A stretch of 64,000 nucleotides of DNA, taken from assembly GCA_963170055.1 (NCBI GenBank), contig CAUJGJ010000185.1, forward strand, positions 3,006,275 through 3,070,274. The letters run 5' to 3'. A program made the position numbers and the translations under genes. The notes under the pieces are model-generated. The model saw only the letters and a list, made by a program, of their open reading frames with translations, did no database searches and had not been told where the DNA came from. Shown in pieces: positions 1 to 11,710 of this stretch. This DNA comes from Halisarca cf. caerulea. Lineage: Eukaryota; Porifera; Demospongiae; Chondrillida; Halisarcidae. How positions within the stretch are numbered: the first letter of the stretch is position 1; each line of letters begins with the position of its first letter.

Positions 1-73
1 CGCGAGTATAGAAACTATCGCATTAAGAATTCGATGCGTTTTGTGCACAGTTAACGCGTTTCTGAATCCGCGG

Positions 74-130
74 ATTCGAAATGGGTCTTACTAGGTGCAG
101 CGTGGATGCCGCATCGATATTCATAGCAAT
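74..130 (+). repeat. Left target-site duplication and terminal inverted repeat of the MULE
   Basis: The TSD ATTCGAAAT is at 74-82. The TIR at 83-130 begins GGGTCTTACTAGG and matches the reverse complement of 7849-7896 without a mismatch. Just outside, GAATCCGCGGATTC is a 14-bp perfect palindrome that overlaps the TSD by three bases. Confidence 0.92.
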
Positions 131-484
131 TAAATGAATACAATTAAAAAAATATGAATATCATTACATGTTTCCCAGCATGCACTGAATAAGATTATGT
201 AATGTACATCAGATAAGGTAATCAAGTAGATGCAGAATATAGGGAATGTTTGCTGTGGCATAGATACTGTAAGTAGTATCCATGGCTGCATGTGGGAACT
301 GTTTGAAATCATCACCCTCTCCACGTGTGAGGTAAATCCACAGAAGGAGGAACTGTAATAGGAAGAGAAGAGGGCCAACAAAGGTGAGTACTGTCCAAAA
401 GTGGGAATATCAGGTAAAATGAATATAGGTGCATTTGTTTTTACATTCTAAGACTTCAAGTTGGCAATTCTTACAAATTAGGCA

Positions 485-3400
485 ATGGACCAAACAAGCA
501 CTGTGGAGATTCTCGACAGATGTTCAGTTTGTGTAGCTTCTAAGAGAAGTGCACAGTATTGCAGGGTGACTTTAGCACACACTGCCCCACGAGCTACAGT
601 GTGTGCATCTTGCCTAGACAACCAGGCAACAGTCACTGAGTGTAGACTCAAAGAGGGACACAGAGATCCGGGTGTTAGCACCAACATAGCAGTCAGTGAC
701 CTACAATCCTACAAGCTTCCCCAGTGCTGTACACAGCTCACATCCTTGTCTCTCTCCAAAGACAAGGCTGGCTTGAGCACATACACTGGGTACATGAGAG
801 GGTACACCACCAAGAAGTGGTCAGAGTGGTTGAACTCCTATGCTTTGCAAACAAATTTTAAGTTTGTAGCGAACAGGGAGGTCGACAACCGGGAAGGTAA
901 GGCGAAGTCTGGCATGATGATGGTGGATAAGAAATTGCAGAGGTATGTAAGTATTGAAAATAAGAAGTAATGAACATGTACTAACACATACGTATGCACG
1001 TACTACGTGCATATCAACTAAATTGTAGATATGAAGTGAAGAATTACCACATCTTGGACTGCCATCGTGGGGGGCAGCCAAGACACAAGAAGGAAGTGCG
1101 AGATCCTTTGCAACGACGCAGTGCACCAGGGTCTAGAAAGTGTGGTTGTACAGCTAAGATGGTGTACAGAATCCTTGAGGCAGAAGGGGAACAAATACTA
1201 GAAGTAGTGTTTCCTGCAGCCGAGGTTAGTATAAGTGTACCATGATGTAACATATAGTGCCCTGCTTTAAGCATGCTAATATCACATAATCCATTCATTG
1301 ACAATCTATTCAGTCACACACTGGCCACGAAAGCATGTCCATAGCAGACATGTTATGCTTCCGCCCACTACCTGAGGTTGAGGAGAAGGTGAACATGCTC
1401 ATCTCGGATGTTCACATTAATCGCCTTACACTCAAGCTTGTTCTGGATGATTGGATCCAAAATGAGCTTATCCCCAGGCATCTCCGTGAAGGGGTGATTT
1501 CACAGTCACCAAACCAATTCAATAGAGCCTACTATCTTACCAAAAGGGACCTCCAGAATTTGGTGCAAGGAGCTATCCTCAATCAGCGAAGCTCCCTTTT
1601 TGATCAGGTAAGCACATGCAGTTATTGTATTGCATACATGTGGGTTAGTTCATACCTTGTAGAGTACGTTGGTTAGCACTTTGTAACTGTATGGCCATAC
1701 AATAGCAACTATATAATTCCTTTGCAAGGGAAACTTCATATGTATACTGTACTACTTGTGTAGGATGCGGTTGTAAGCCTTTTGAAAAGTAAAAGCGAAA
1801 CAGATGGAATCATATATCACTTCCAACAATACAAGCCTGACATGAAGCTTTCAAAGTACGTATACATCATAACATCATTATTAATATGCAAAATGTAGTA
1901 AACACATGCATGTACTATGTACATAATATTATCTTTGTAAAATTATATAGTGAACCTGATCAGGACACTGACAATATCACAGACAAACTAAAGTCAGAAG
2001 CATCAAGGTTTGGGTAAATTCCAACCAAAAGTAATAATATGATACTCTAATTCATGCTAACCAATTAACAGCGATGATATTCTGGAAGACATTGCTAAAG
2101 CTGTCAGCAGCCTAAAAGACAACAGCTTGGGCAAGGATATAGAAGCAGCTGCACAGACAACATCACCTTTCCTGCTAGTCCTACAGACAAAGCAGCAGCA
2201 GGAATGGCTAGTGAAGTATGGAAACACCATTACATGCATGGATGCCATCTACAGGTATGTCACCTTAAGTGCATCACTGCATGGCTGCATGCATGGTACC
2301 GCGTGTTCTAATGCATCCCTCAAACACTGTCAATAGGACCAATAAGTATGGATTCCCATGCTTTTTTGTGGTTATCAAGACTGCTCTTGGTTTGGGGAGG
2401 GTAGTGGGGACAATAATCCCTCAATTTGAAACCACAACAATGATCTCCAGAGGACTGGAGATCATCAAATCCTGGAATCCACAGTGGGACCCAAAGTACT
2501 TCATGACAGATAAGAGCTATGTGGAGCTAGAAGCCATAGTAGATGTATTTCCATCTTGTATACGGTAAAAAATTACATTCAATATATAAATATTCTGCGA
2601 CATGTTATAGTCTTCCGCTTCAACAGGTTTATCTGTGATTTCCATCGGGCTCAAGCAATGGTGCGATGGGTCAACAAATCTTCCAATGGTGTCCACGCAA
2701 ATGACAAACAAGCTATTCTGAGCAGTTTTAAAGCACTGGCCTATTGCACCACAGGTATAACGATGTATAGTTTACATATTTTGAGATGAACAGTGGAATG
2801 CAATTGCTTTGCTTAATGTACTTCTAACATACAGAGACCAGTTTTACGGCATCACTACAGACTATTCAGCAAAGTGGGTGGTATAAGAACACCAAGTTGC
2901 AGGATTACTTGGCAAAGGAATGGCTAAATTGCAAACCGGTAGGTTTTAAGTGGACAAAATGTAGATATTGCGGAATAAAATATCTGATATACATATGTAC
3001 ATAATGTTACAGCTGTGGGCACATATGTACCGGAACGATTTCTATGCTGGAGTGGACACGGACAACTTGACCGAGGCATTCAACAACACATTGAGATCCC
3101 GCTACCTTGGGCATCGAGCAGACACTACTGTGTATTCCTTGGTACAGGTGTTGGTAGACGTGGTTTTTCCTGAGCAAGCTAAGGAGTATACAACAGCCCT
3201 CACTCAAGCAACTGAATCATACCATGTTCCTAGATATGAAGTTCCCCCATATCTAAGAAATAGGCCACCTAAAGTTCAGGCAGCAGCACTGCGTCAACTG
3301 AATTTATCAAAGGGATATAGTAGTAATGATATCAAACCCTACAGCCTTCATGGGTCCTATGCAGTAGAAGATGACAAGTGCAACAATGTGGACATCCCCA

Positions 3401-4413
3401 AAGGTACATACTTGTATGTGTCTACATGTGTACATATGTATATACAGTGAAACCTCTCCAATTCGACACCTCTCAAAATTGATAACCTCTCAAACCAACA
3501 CCAAACATGAGCACACACATGCACTGGGTCAATACAAAATCACCCCTTTAAACCTCATAATCCGAATATATATTCAAATCTGAGTAGGCACCGGATTAGA
3601 AATGTTTCACTGTATATGTACATACATACGTACATCGTACATGCATATATTATACAAAAATCCTGTTCAACAAAATCTTCTTTAATAGTACTTACCTACA
3701 TGCATTTGGTAAATTACACAGGATTGTGCAGCTGCTACTATTTCATCAAAAACAGGATTCCCTGCAAACACATGTTTGCTGTGTTCAGGCATCACAATGA
3801 GTGGAACTGGAATAGCCTTCCAGCTGCACTCACAGAATCAACATATATGGTACTAGATGTAGATACAGGAACCACCATGACAACCTGTACAATGGATCAA
3901 GTTGTTGACAAGGATCAGCAACCAACATTTCAATCCTTGCCACCCAAGATCACTAGTGCACACAGTTTGAAGCTAGCGCGACGACATCTGCACGACTTGC
4001 TACACAAGTGCACATCAGTTGTTTACATGAATGACAACATTACAGACCTGCAGAGGGCAACAGCTATGGCTGAGAACCTGTATAGGGAACTGATAGGTTT
4101 TGCTACTACTAGTACTCCAGAGATTCCCGTCTTAGTGAAGAGCACAATGAAAAGGCCACAAATACAAAACAAGGAGGTACTCAATCACTATAAGTGTATA
4201 GGTGTTGGAGAAGTATACGTAGCTAACTAATAGTTTGGTTTTAAACGCAGACCCAGGTGAAAAGATCCAGAATGAATGAGCCCCTATTAAGAGTGAAGTA
4301 TCAAGTTGGTCGCCCTCAAAAGGTGACAACGAGTAGACACCGCCCACCACTGAGTCTCCAAGTTAGTCAAACTACTAGGATCCTAAGAAAAGCAAGAGAG
4401 GCCTTTCAGAAAC
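485..4413 (+). CDS. MULE-type transposase with SWIM zinc finger (5' part of a fused multi-exon gene)
   Basis: Exons read as 485-942, 1029-1224, 1314-1607, 1764-1855, 1951-2013, 2072-2254, 2337-2564, 2627-2754, 2835-2938, 3013-3403, 3722-4176 and 4251-4413, all open with GT-AG borders. The N-terminus has spaced CxxC pairs; exon 2 has a C-x(n)-CGC zinc-binding region like those preceding MULE catalytic domains. The RNase H-fold core follows: a first acidic site in TCMDAIYR (about 2235-2254), a second in YFMTDKSYVE (about 2500), then FICDFHRAQAM. Exon 3722-4176 has a SWIM finger, CSC-x(10)-CKH. The last exon is basic. No stop separates this part from the linker and protease exons downstream, so it is probably one polypeptide. 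The start at 485 is the first in-frame ATG of the open exon; an upstream exon cannot be excluded. Confidence 0.8.
3445..3612. mobile_element. 168-bp Tigger/pogo-like MITE inside a MULE intron
   Basis: Begins CAGTGAAACCTCTCCAATTCG and ends with the inverted counterpart CCGGATTAGAAATGTTTCACTG. TA dinucleotides flank both ends (3443-3444 and 3613-3614). There is no coding capacity. The CAGTGAAACC end and TA duplication resemble pogo/Tigger derivatives. It lies in the intron between the 3013-3403 and 3722-4176 exons and leaves the reading frame intact. Confidence 0.75.
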
Positions 4414-4539
4414 GTAAGTAATACTATGTACAGTTATGGATTACCACATGCATGTGTTAGCTGCGTATGTATGCCCAGTATTGTACATCCATAGACACAC
4501 ACAATGACGTGTGCACTGTATACCAACTAGGAACCATCT

Positions 4540-7500
4540 CAGGTGTCGGACTTAAGAAACACACAAGTGAAGAAGGAAAGAGTCAGAATTTCCATGGTAT
4601 AATCAAAGTCATGTGGCTTAACATCAGTTCATGCAGATATTATAATATTATTGCACATAACAGAGCCACCGAGGGATGTAGCACAAGCCATCACAATGAA
4701 GAGTGTTAAAAGATTGTCTCTGCGTCGTCCTGATAAGTAAGTATAGATCATTAAATCTTATGTACTTCAGAGAATGAGAATTGTGCCCTGCATGGATACT
4801 AAAGAATAATCAAGTCCACAGGTAGGTATAAGACTAGTATGTATATGTGTATTCTATGCAGGCCAACCTCATCATTGGATAAGGCCAACCTACCCCATCA
4901 GCCCACCACTGCTATTGGTCATCTTAACAGTAAGACTATATACAATCTTGCAGTGTGGGATGCATGTACGCACATTGCATTTAAAGGCTAATTGGATTTC
5001 CTTTCAGGACGATGGAAGGAAATCCAGCATGATCGACATATTGAGCAGTTTGGATTTACTCATGATGACGAAAAATTAGAAATCAAGGTCAGTATAGTTT
5101 CATAATCTCCATTTAGTCCATTGAAATGACATACGTAGACCTACGTACCTACGTTTACTATGCTATATCCATCATTATTGCCTACTTACAGAGTGATTCA
5201 CAACACAATACAATACAAAATGATGATGGAGGAGACATGCTGCGAGCAAACATCATGTATGGAGACAAGACTGACATCAAGGATGAGATTGACCAGGAGT
5301 TTGCTCTACTTGATAAAATTGACAGTGGAACGGAGACAGTGTGGTATGTATGTATTATGCATATAATATGCCACAACAACCCCCAAAAAATCTTACAATT
5401 ATACAACATCGATCTTGTACATACTCTTAAAGGGATAAATTGATACAACCAAAAGAGGTTCGTAGCACACTGCGACAGGCAGAACAAGAGGTGAGTTGCA
5501 ATGAGAACATTATGATGTAGTAACATCATGCAGACACATACACACATGTTTTGCTCACATGTTTTGCTCAAGTCTAAATTATCATTAATCAACAATATGA
5601 TAGGAGTACTTCGCCAAGGTATTGAGTGGTGAAATCAAAAGCAAGTACCAGGAACAAGGCAAATCTAAAGGAAGCCGCTACTACTTAGGACTAATGGCAA
5701 ATGTCAATAGCTTCCTCAGTAAACAGCTGGTAAGCATTGAATGTCAATGTACGTTACATAGTATGACATAATATGTAATTATATATTTATACTATCATGT
5801 GGCATCCACGTTGCATAAACACTGTAGGAGCAAGAGGTGCTCATATATCTTAAGGAAACGGCTTTGCCAATGCCACAAGTTGAATGGGATATGCAAGTGG
5901 CTACAAGTATAGCCAGGGCTGTGTTGTATCCAGAGGTACGCATAACTTAGTTAAATGTACATACAGACATCTATCACTATTTTGCATCTTAGGCACTGAT
6001 ACTTCTACTACAAAAGAATCAAAGTATCACACGCGAACAAGCTACAGAACTATATTGCTCTAATAGCATGACAATAGTGGTGAGATACAAATTTAAAGCT
6101 CAATTTACGTACACTTGAAGACATAGTACGTAATATGTATGTACGTATATTAATAGCTTTACACATACAATTATTATACCTATGTAGTTGGGAAGGGTGG
6201 TTCCAGACAGTGTGTTCATCAAACAGCCATGGGTAGAACTGAATTCCACAGATTGGTGGAGCCTATCCCAAGTGCAGAAAAGTATTGTGAGTATACCGAC
6301 AAACTATAATCAGAATGCGAATGTCTAGTATAAAGCCTACGAAATGACTGTGCTATATTGGGTTATATAATTGTGCATCTGGAAATGCAGGTACAGAAAT
6401 TCCTAGTGAAATCTGAAGGGGGACATATACCAACCATAGCTCGTGGGCAGGGACCACTGCAGTGCAATGACTTTGCAAGCTTGGGTCCTAAGAAGTGGCT
6501 TTCAGATTCTGTGAGATTACAAGAACAGACCCACAACATCACACAGTGTGAATATACCAATGCCATTTTATGCAGGTGGTAAATGTATTTCTCAAAGTAA
6601 TGGCCCTCGCAGTATCACAACAGGTAATAACTTGTCATGCACAGCATGATCTCAATATTATGATGTATGATAATACCTAAAGTTATATGTCCAGGGAGAA
6701 AACTCTGAAAACAAAGTGCTTCCTAGCTTCTTTCATACACAGTGGGCAAGTAAAGATGTCAAACCATTACAAAGATGGTTCAAGAATGTACGTATGTATA
6801 ATATAGTATGTACAATAGAATCACACTCGTGAAGATTTATTGTGTACACTCAATTCTTCCTGTATTGCATGGTATATAGGTGGACTTTGTCACCGTGTCA
6901 AGAGTAATTATCCCTGTTGTGAAAGCAGGTCATTGGACACTGCTTGTAAGTTAACATTGACATGAAGGAGATTAATATACCTACATAACCTGGGATGCCC
7001 TTCAAATTCTAGACATTCACACGAAATACCATTCTGTATTATGATTCTCTCAACGTCAATGCAATTCCAAAAGAGTTCATTGGATTCACAGTTGACTGGC
7101 TTAGGAAAAGAAGGTTCAGAGTGGATGTACAAAAGATAGTTCTACCTTGCAAGGTATTCCAAGCAGTACGTTAAGTAGTGGTGTGAACTAACATGATGTT
7201 ATTTGCTGGTTAATTTAATCTTGGTATTGAAGTTAATCACTTACACTCAACATCAGTAATTTGGGCATATATATTGGAACATACATGTAATGGCGCATAA
7301 TATATAGTTAGAGGCATGGCATATAGCAGTTCAATTCTTGCATTCTTACTTGTAGACTTCCAAACCAGCAATCCCTATCCAAAAGAACGGCTATGATTGT
7401 GGGATATTTGTTTGCTTGGTAAGGCTTAACCCACTTAATACTGAACAAACATTTTTGCTTTGATTCATAACTATGTAGCTGTACTACCTTCTTCCCTCTA

Positions 7501-7712
7501 GTATGCCATGTTTGAGGCATATTCCCTCAAGCAGCATACATACAGACAGGTAAAGTGTGTGACAATAATTACATAAAGTATTGATTCAGAAATGTAAACT
7601 TCCTTACCTTCTGTAGGGAGACACTGCTGACATCAGGTGGTGGATCTTGTTTAAACTGTTGGAGGCACACTTGGACTCACGCCATATTGTCTCTGACACG
7701 TGGTTGCAGTAA
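4540..7712 (+). CDS. Linker exons and Ulp1/SENP-like (C48) cysteine protease, 3' part of the MULE gene
   Basis: A run of short exons (about 4540-6080) encodes a basic, then acidic, low-similarity linker. From 6188 the exons encode a C48 peptidase: 6391-6510 ends in a KKWLSDS motif and joins 6576-6623 (VVNVFLKVMALAVSQQ), the usual Ulp1 start. Catalytic His lies in AGHWTLL (about 6928-6948), Asp in LYYDSLN (about 7036-7056), and Gln/Cys in QKNGYDCGIFVC (about 7379-7415). The last exon ends at TAA 7710-7712, about 140 bp inside the right TIR. All four active-site residues are present, so the protease is predicted competent. Family knowledge: Ulp1-type proteases cleave SUMO or related modifiers; in transposons the role is unclear, perhaps deconjugating host or transposase proteins. 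I infer the fusion to the transposase from uninterrupted splice phases where I checked them. Confidence 0.8.
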
Positions 7713-7715
7713 TAC

Positions 7716-7813
7716 ACAATGTTATGGGCAAAATAACCATATTCATCACATGCTTAATACTATCACAATGTTATGGGCAAAATAACCATATTCATCACAT
7801 GCTTAATACTATC
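7716..7813 (+). repeat. Two exact tandem copies of a 49-bp unit
   Basis: 7716-7764 and 7765-7813 are identical 49-bp units starting ACAATGTTATGGGC and ending AATACTATC. They sit between the MULE stop codon and its right TIR. Confidence 0.9.
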
Positions 7814-7848
7814 AATGATATTCATATTTTCTTAATAGTATTCATGCG

Positions 7849-7905
7849 ATTGCTATGAATATCGATGCGGCATCCACGCTGCACCTAGTAAGACCCATTC
7901 GAAAT
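7849..7905 (-). repeat. Right terminal inverted repeat and target-site duplication of the MULE
   Basis: The TIR at 7849-7896 is the exact reverse complement of 83-130. The TSD ATTCGAAAT follows at 7897-7905. Confidence 0.92.
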
Positions 7906-8543
7906 GGGTATAAAAGGGGGCGTGAGCATCAATGCAAATGGCCGTCGTTTTACGGTATTCGAAAAGCGCGCCCGAACAAAGCCATGGATACATCTCCTAA
8001 AAATGAAGATCTAGTGCTAAAATAAGTTCGACTTTTGGGCGAACATCAATATTTTAGTCATTTTTATGGGGGTACAGAACAAACGGGCCATTGGCTTAGT
8101 GATAGCGCAGCTTTTCGGGATAAGCTTGGCAAGTAGACTTCGAGGACCGAATAACGACGACGAACTGCTGCATTCAAGGCCGAGAGCGAACAATCAGCTG
8201 AGTTTCTACTTGGTAGGAAGCCCCAAACTCGCTACAGACATCCATAAGCTGTTTCTGTGACCCCTGCATAGCGGATGCGTCATCTCTCCCAAGCTTCATT
8301 AGAGGCTCTACATCTCCTGATCCAAGCAATGTAGTAAGGCGCTTCAGGCTGTATAAGAAAACTTGATCCTTTATCAGGAGAATAGACTTGTGGGATTTTG
8401 CTCCCTATAAGCGTAGAAAGGAGAAATGTGGCCATGCAGTTGTCTGTTCCTGCATTTGTATGCAATGCCATGATATTACAGTAAAACTGATAATATAAGT
8501 TCAATGCTCTCAGTGTCTCTTCATTTCCATCCATGTGCTCTGT
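7906..8543 (+). other. Flank between the MULE and the next transposase gene; possible promoter and short ORFs
   Basis: Directly after the right TSD comes TATAAAAGG (7910-7918), then an octamer-like ATGCAAAT (7934-7941) and an ATG in good context (GCCATGG at about 7981-7987), which opens a 13-codon ORF only. A second 64-codon ORF lies at 8066-8260 (+), and an 84-codon ORF at 8280-8534 (-) just beyond the stop of the downstream transposase gene. I recognise none of them. They may be UTR, an unrecognised exon, or chance. Confidence 0.3.
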
Positions 8544-11391
8544 TTAATCATCAAACTGCATATCAGAAAACAAATATAAGCTAATTGAGGTAATGGCAGG
8601 TGCATTTAACTTACATTATCACTGTCATCATCATCAAACACTAAGGGCTCAGGGTGGAAGATATCCACCAATGGGTGATCTTCGTCAACAATGCTGTATG
8701 TTGCAAGTACAAAAGTCATTAAACGGTAATTATGCCAATTCAGTCCACACTAACCCTTGCACCTCATCTTCAGCACTTGGATTGCCATCTGTCACACAAC
8801 TCATCTGCTGCACCCACCTCGACCAGATTCTCCAACGAAAATTATTAGTTTTGGCTTTGCGGCATTTCAGAGGTGTCCGTCGATTTGGCCTTCTCATATC
8901 AACAACAAGTTTCTCACTTGTGACCTCCCTATCGACGTTCTCATTCTACCATCATGGTAAAAATGGTAAATGAAATCGTCAGAGTATGAACACACATGAT
9001 CGATTAGATAATTTGGAATTGCTTACCCAATCCAGGATAGCTATGTTCATCCGCATGTTGTATGTAATGTCACCAAAGTGGATCCTCTTGGGCAAGTATG
9101 CAAGCAAGGCATGATTGAACGACTCAACCCAAAAAGTGTCACGACACTGTAACAGTAAAAAATGTAATGTAAAGCAATGGTACATTGATTCCAATTTGCA
9201 GTTCACTTTCAAATTGTCATTGTGGTATACATGCATTGTCGCGAGCAGTTCTCTTAGACTACTCACCCGAGCATAGCTGTCAGCATATCTGTAAAGTGCC
9301 AGTGACTTGATCTTCTGCTCGAATGCCTCAATAGTGGATGGATCTGTAAGGACCTCTTTGTCAGGTGAATAGTCTGGCCGTTTGCAAAGGGATGAATGGT
9401 GGCATGAGGTGTGAATGTCCTATGAACAAATATAGCATTACAAACAGATCACCTACATATACCCATCCAGCAGCTGTAGCATGAATGTAATATTATAGAC
9501 CTGATAGTGTTCAACGATGTTGAGCAACAGAGTTTGGAGTTGCTGTCCTGACCCACCACAGTTAGCCATTGCCCAGTACGCATGCTGCTTGGTACTGGCC
9601 CCTAAAGTCAGAACGGGACATAGTGCATCAGTTTGCATATTAAGTAGATGGATTTTTAAAAATACAGTATTACATGGCATACATTTAGTAGCATTGCCAT
9701 ATAATGTCCCCAATAAAATAAATAACAAAAATTGCAAAATTTCATAAATATACTCACTTTTATCACTGAGTTGTGGGAACCACTTCTTTCCCATGTCCCT
9801 CTTGGTGCCAACTGCAATGGGTTTGATGGCATTTGCAACTCCCTTTGTGCCTTCAAGTGTTATATGGATAAGGATAATATATTGTACTACTGTTCTATTG
9901 CATGTAACTATCACAATTATGTCCTCTCACCGTGCCAGGTGTCGTAGCTGTTAGTATATCCAGCCTCCTGAATCTTCTTTGTGAGCTGGATGTTCATATC
10001 ATGTGCCACCTCGTTCACACTCAAACCTTAATTCCATTTAATAGACATGTATATGCATATTGCACATCGTTATTGTACTTGACATATGTACATTTACGTG
10101 ATTGCACACATGCAGATTGAATTCACCTCGATTTTTGACAGTATCAAGCACCAGTATGGTAGCATCCACTTCCCTGGTTTGTGCAACCCTGTGTGTTTCT
10201 CTTGAAAGAGATTGTACTCCGACAATCTTGTGTGTGTCACCCGAGATGCAAGGGACTGTCGTGTGGTATGCATTCGATGTAGAATCATGCCGAGCATCAC
10301 AAATCACCCACTACATGTATAGATACAAAAGTCAATATCGGCCAGGTGGAACATGGGGGCTTACACATTATTATAGATAAACATACTGTTGGTCCTTCTT
10401 TCTTGTCTTGTATTTCTTCAATAGCAGCTTTCATGGAAGCTTCAGCCTCTTCCATGATGGAGACTACATATTGTCGGGAGTGGTACACTGCAGGGTGTAA
10501 CATATCAAACATGATAATTTGTACATGACAGTATAGCATATAGCAGGTTGTCATGACTATAGATACATATATACAGGCTTACTTCCTGCAATGTAGTGGT
10601 CTTCGACATGGCCCATCCTTGCTGCCTTGCACATTGCCTTGTATTGTTGAGGCAATACACCCGTGATAGTGAAGGCATGTACCATCCTGTATGTATAGGA
10701 TCAACACAAAAAATGGTACTATTTTGCATGCATGTGAACTGCTTTGACGCATGCACAATGCATACACTTGCACACTGACTTTATTATTATAACTGGCCCA
10801 GGACCTATATCCACCTTGATATGCAGGTCTCATGAAAGTGACAATAAAGGCTGGCCTACTAATTTGCCTCTCAGCTCTCCATCAACCTACACACCTTGCA
10901 TTCACTGTGTAGCGATCACCAACAATTGAAGATCCCAACCACCGTCGCAGGTTGTCACACTTAGGGTTGGCACATCTAATGTTGGCACAGAGTACATGTC
11001 CTCTCATAATGGTTTCAGCCATCCTCCAAGAGGTCCGGTGACACTTGCTGCATGCTCTTCCTACTTCATCAAGTAGGAGTCGCAACTGCTGCTCCTCACA
11101 GACATGCAGTTGATCGACAGTGCTTGAACACTGCACCATGATCTGCCTGGGTGCCTGCTGCTGTGGTTCTTGGTAGACATGCTGAGCAGTACTGCTGATG
11201 TTAGCTTCATAGAAGCTGAGAATTTCCTTCAGGGCATCACAGTTTGTGGGAGACCCAAGCCCCCCAGCGAGATTGACCCTGATAGCTTCTATACGCTCGG
11301 AAATATCTGCTCTATCACGTTCGTCAGCAAAGTAGAAACATATCCTCGGTCGCGTACTCTTAGATCGCTTCGCATTCGACATTTTCAACAT
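8544..11391 (-). CDS. Multi-exon DDE-type transposase, unassigned cnidarian/sponge-type family
   Basis: Minus-strand exons, all open. First 11391-10895: a basic start (SNAKRSKSTRPR), then a cysteine region CSKCHRT...CANIRCANPKC and a motif ending GDRYTVNAR. Further exons lie near 10690-10585, 10490-10392, 10310-10125, 10017-9936, 9862-9766, 9600-9500, 9416-9265, 9150-9030, 8950-8765 and 8700-8605, ending at TAA 8546-8544. The catalytic core is suggested by WVICDARHDS (first Asp), a middle Asp near NSYDTWHGTKG, and CRDTFWVESFNHALLAY (Glu), with a Cys/His insertion HTSCHHSSLCK. The pattern D-R-x-D-S, YDxWH, then ESFN with KR resembles uncharacterised transposases I know from cnidarian and sponge genomes. 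Exon borders apart from the first and last are approximate and one early exon (10860-10770) is uncertain. TIRs were not found. Confidence 0.6.
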
Positions 11392-11710
11392 ACGAAGCTA
11401 AAACGTGTTAGTACCTGTTTTCATCAGGCGTATCGATAGTAGAAGGGTTTATTAACACTCCAAAGTGTCGGCTCGTAAAAACGTTCATAAAAAGGCAAGG
11501 ATTCTTTCCAACTTTTGACGGTAAATATCGGCGAGAACGGAAAACTTATAATACACATTCTTATTACTGTGTTTTGTGTTATATTTATATAGTGTAATAC
11601 TGTGTAGTAGTGCAAAATAATAGCTAATGTTGATGTTTAGTGCTTCAGTCAGTAATGCTATCCGCCATCTTTTCGCGAAACGCGAAATTGTGCGCATCTC
11701 CGCCCCTTTT
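11392..11710. other. Upstream flank of the minus-strand transposase; nothing recognised
   Basis: AT-rich sequence between the transposase start and the MITE remnant. It should hold the promoter of the minus-strand gene, but no clear TATA box, TIR or coding segment could be assigned. A GC-rich patch near 11661-11705 (CGCGAAACGCGAAA) may mark an element end. Confidence 0.3.

Larger units (their letters stand above)
83..7896 (+). mobile_element. Complete Mutator-like (MULE) DNA transposon with TIRs and 9-bp TSD
   Basis: Seen directly: positions 83-130 and 7849-7896 are perfect 48-bp inverted repeats (outer end GGGTCTTACTAGG). Both ends are flanked by the same 9-bp direct repeat ATTCGAAAT (74-82 and 7897-7905). 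A 9-bp target duplication with long TIRs is the known hallmark of the Mutator superfamily. The 7.8-kb interior carries one long multi-exon gene reading from the left TIR to the right TIR. The identical TIRs and TSDs argue for a recent insertion, possibly of an autonomous element. Zisupton/KDZ elements also carry Ulp1 proteases, but the TSD length and the MULE-SWIM arrangement favour Mutator. Confidence 0.9.

Noticed and set aside
130..381. Minus-strand ORF inside the left part of the MULE
   Set aside because: No motif, overlaps the TIR, opposite to the clear gene.
7716..7813. Considered as part of the MULE terminal repeat
   Set aside because: No inverted counterpart near the left end; plain tandem duplication.
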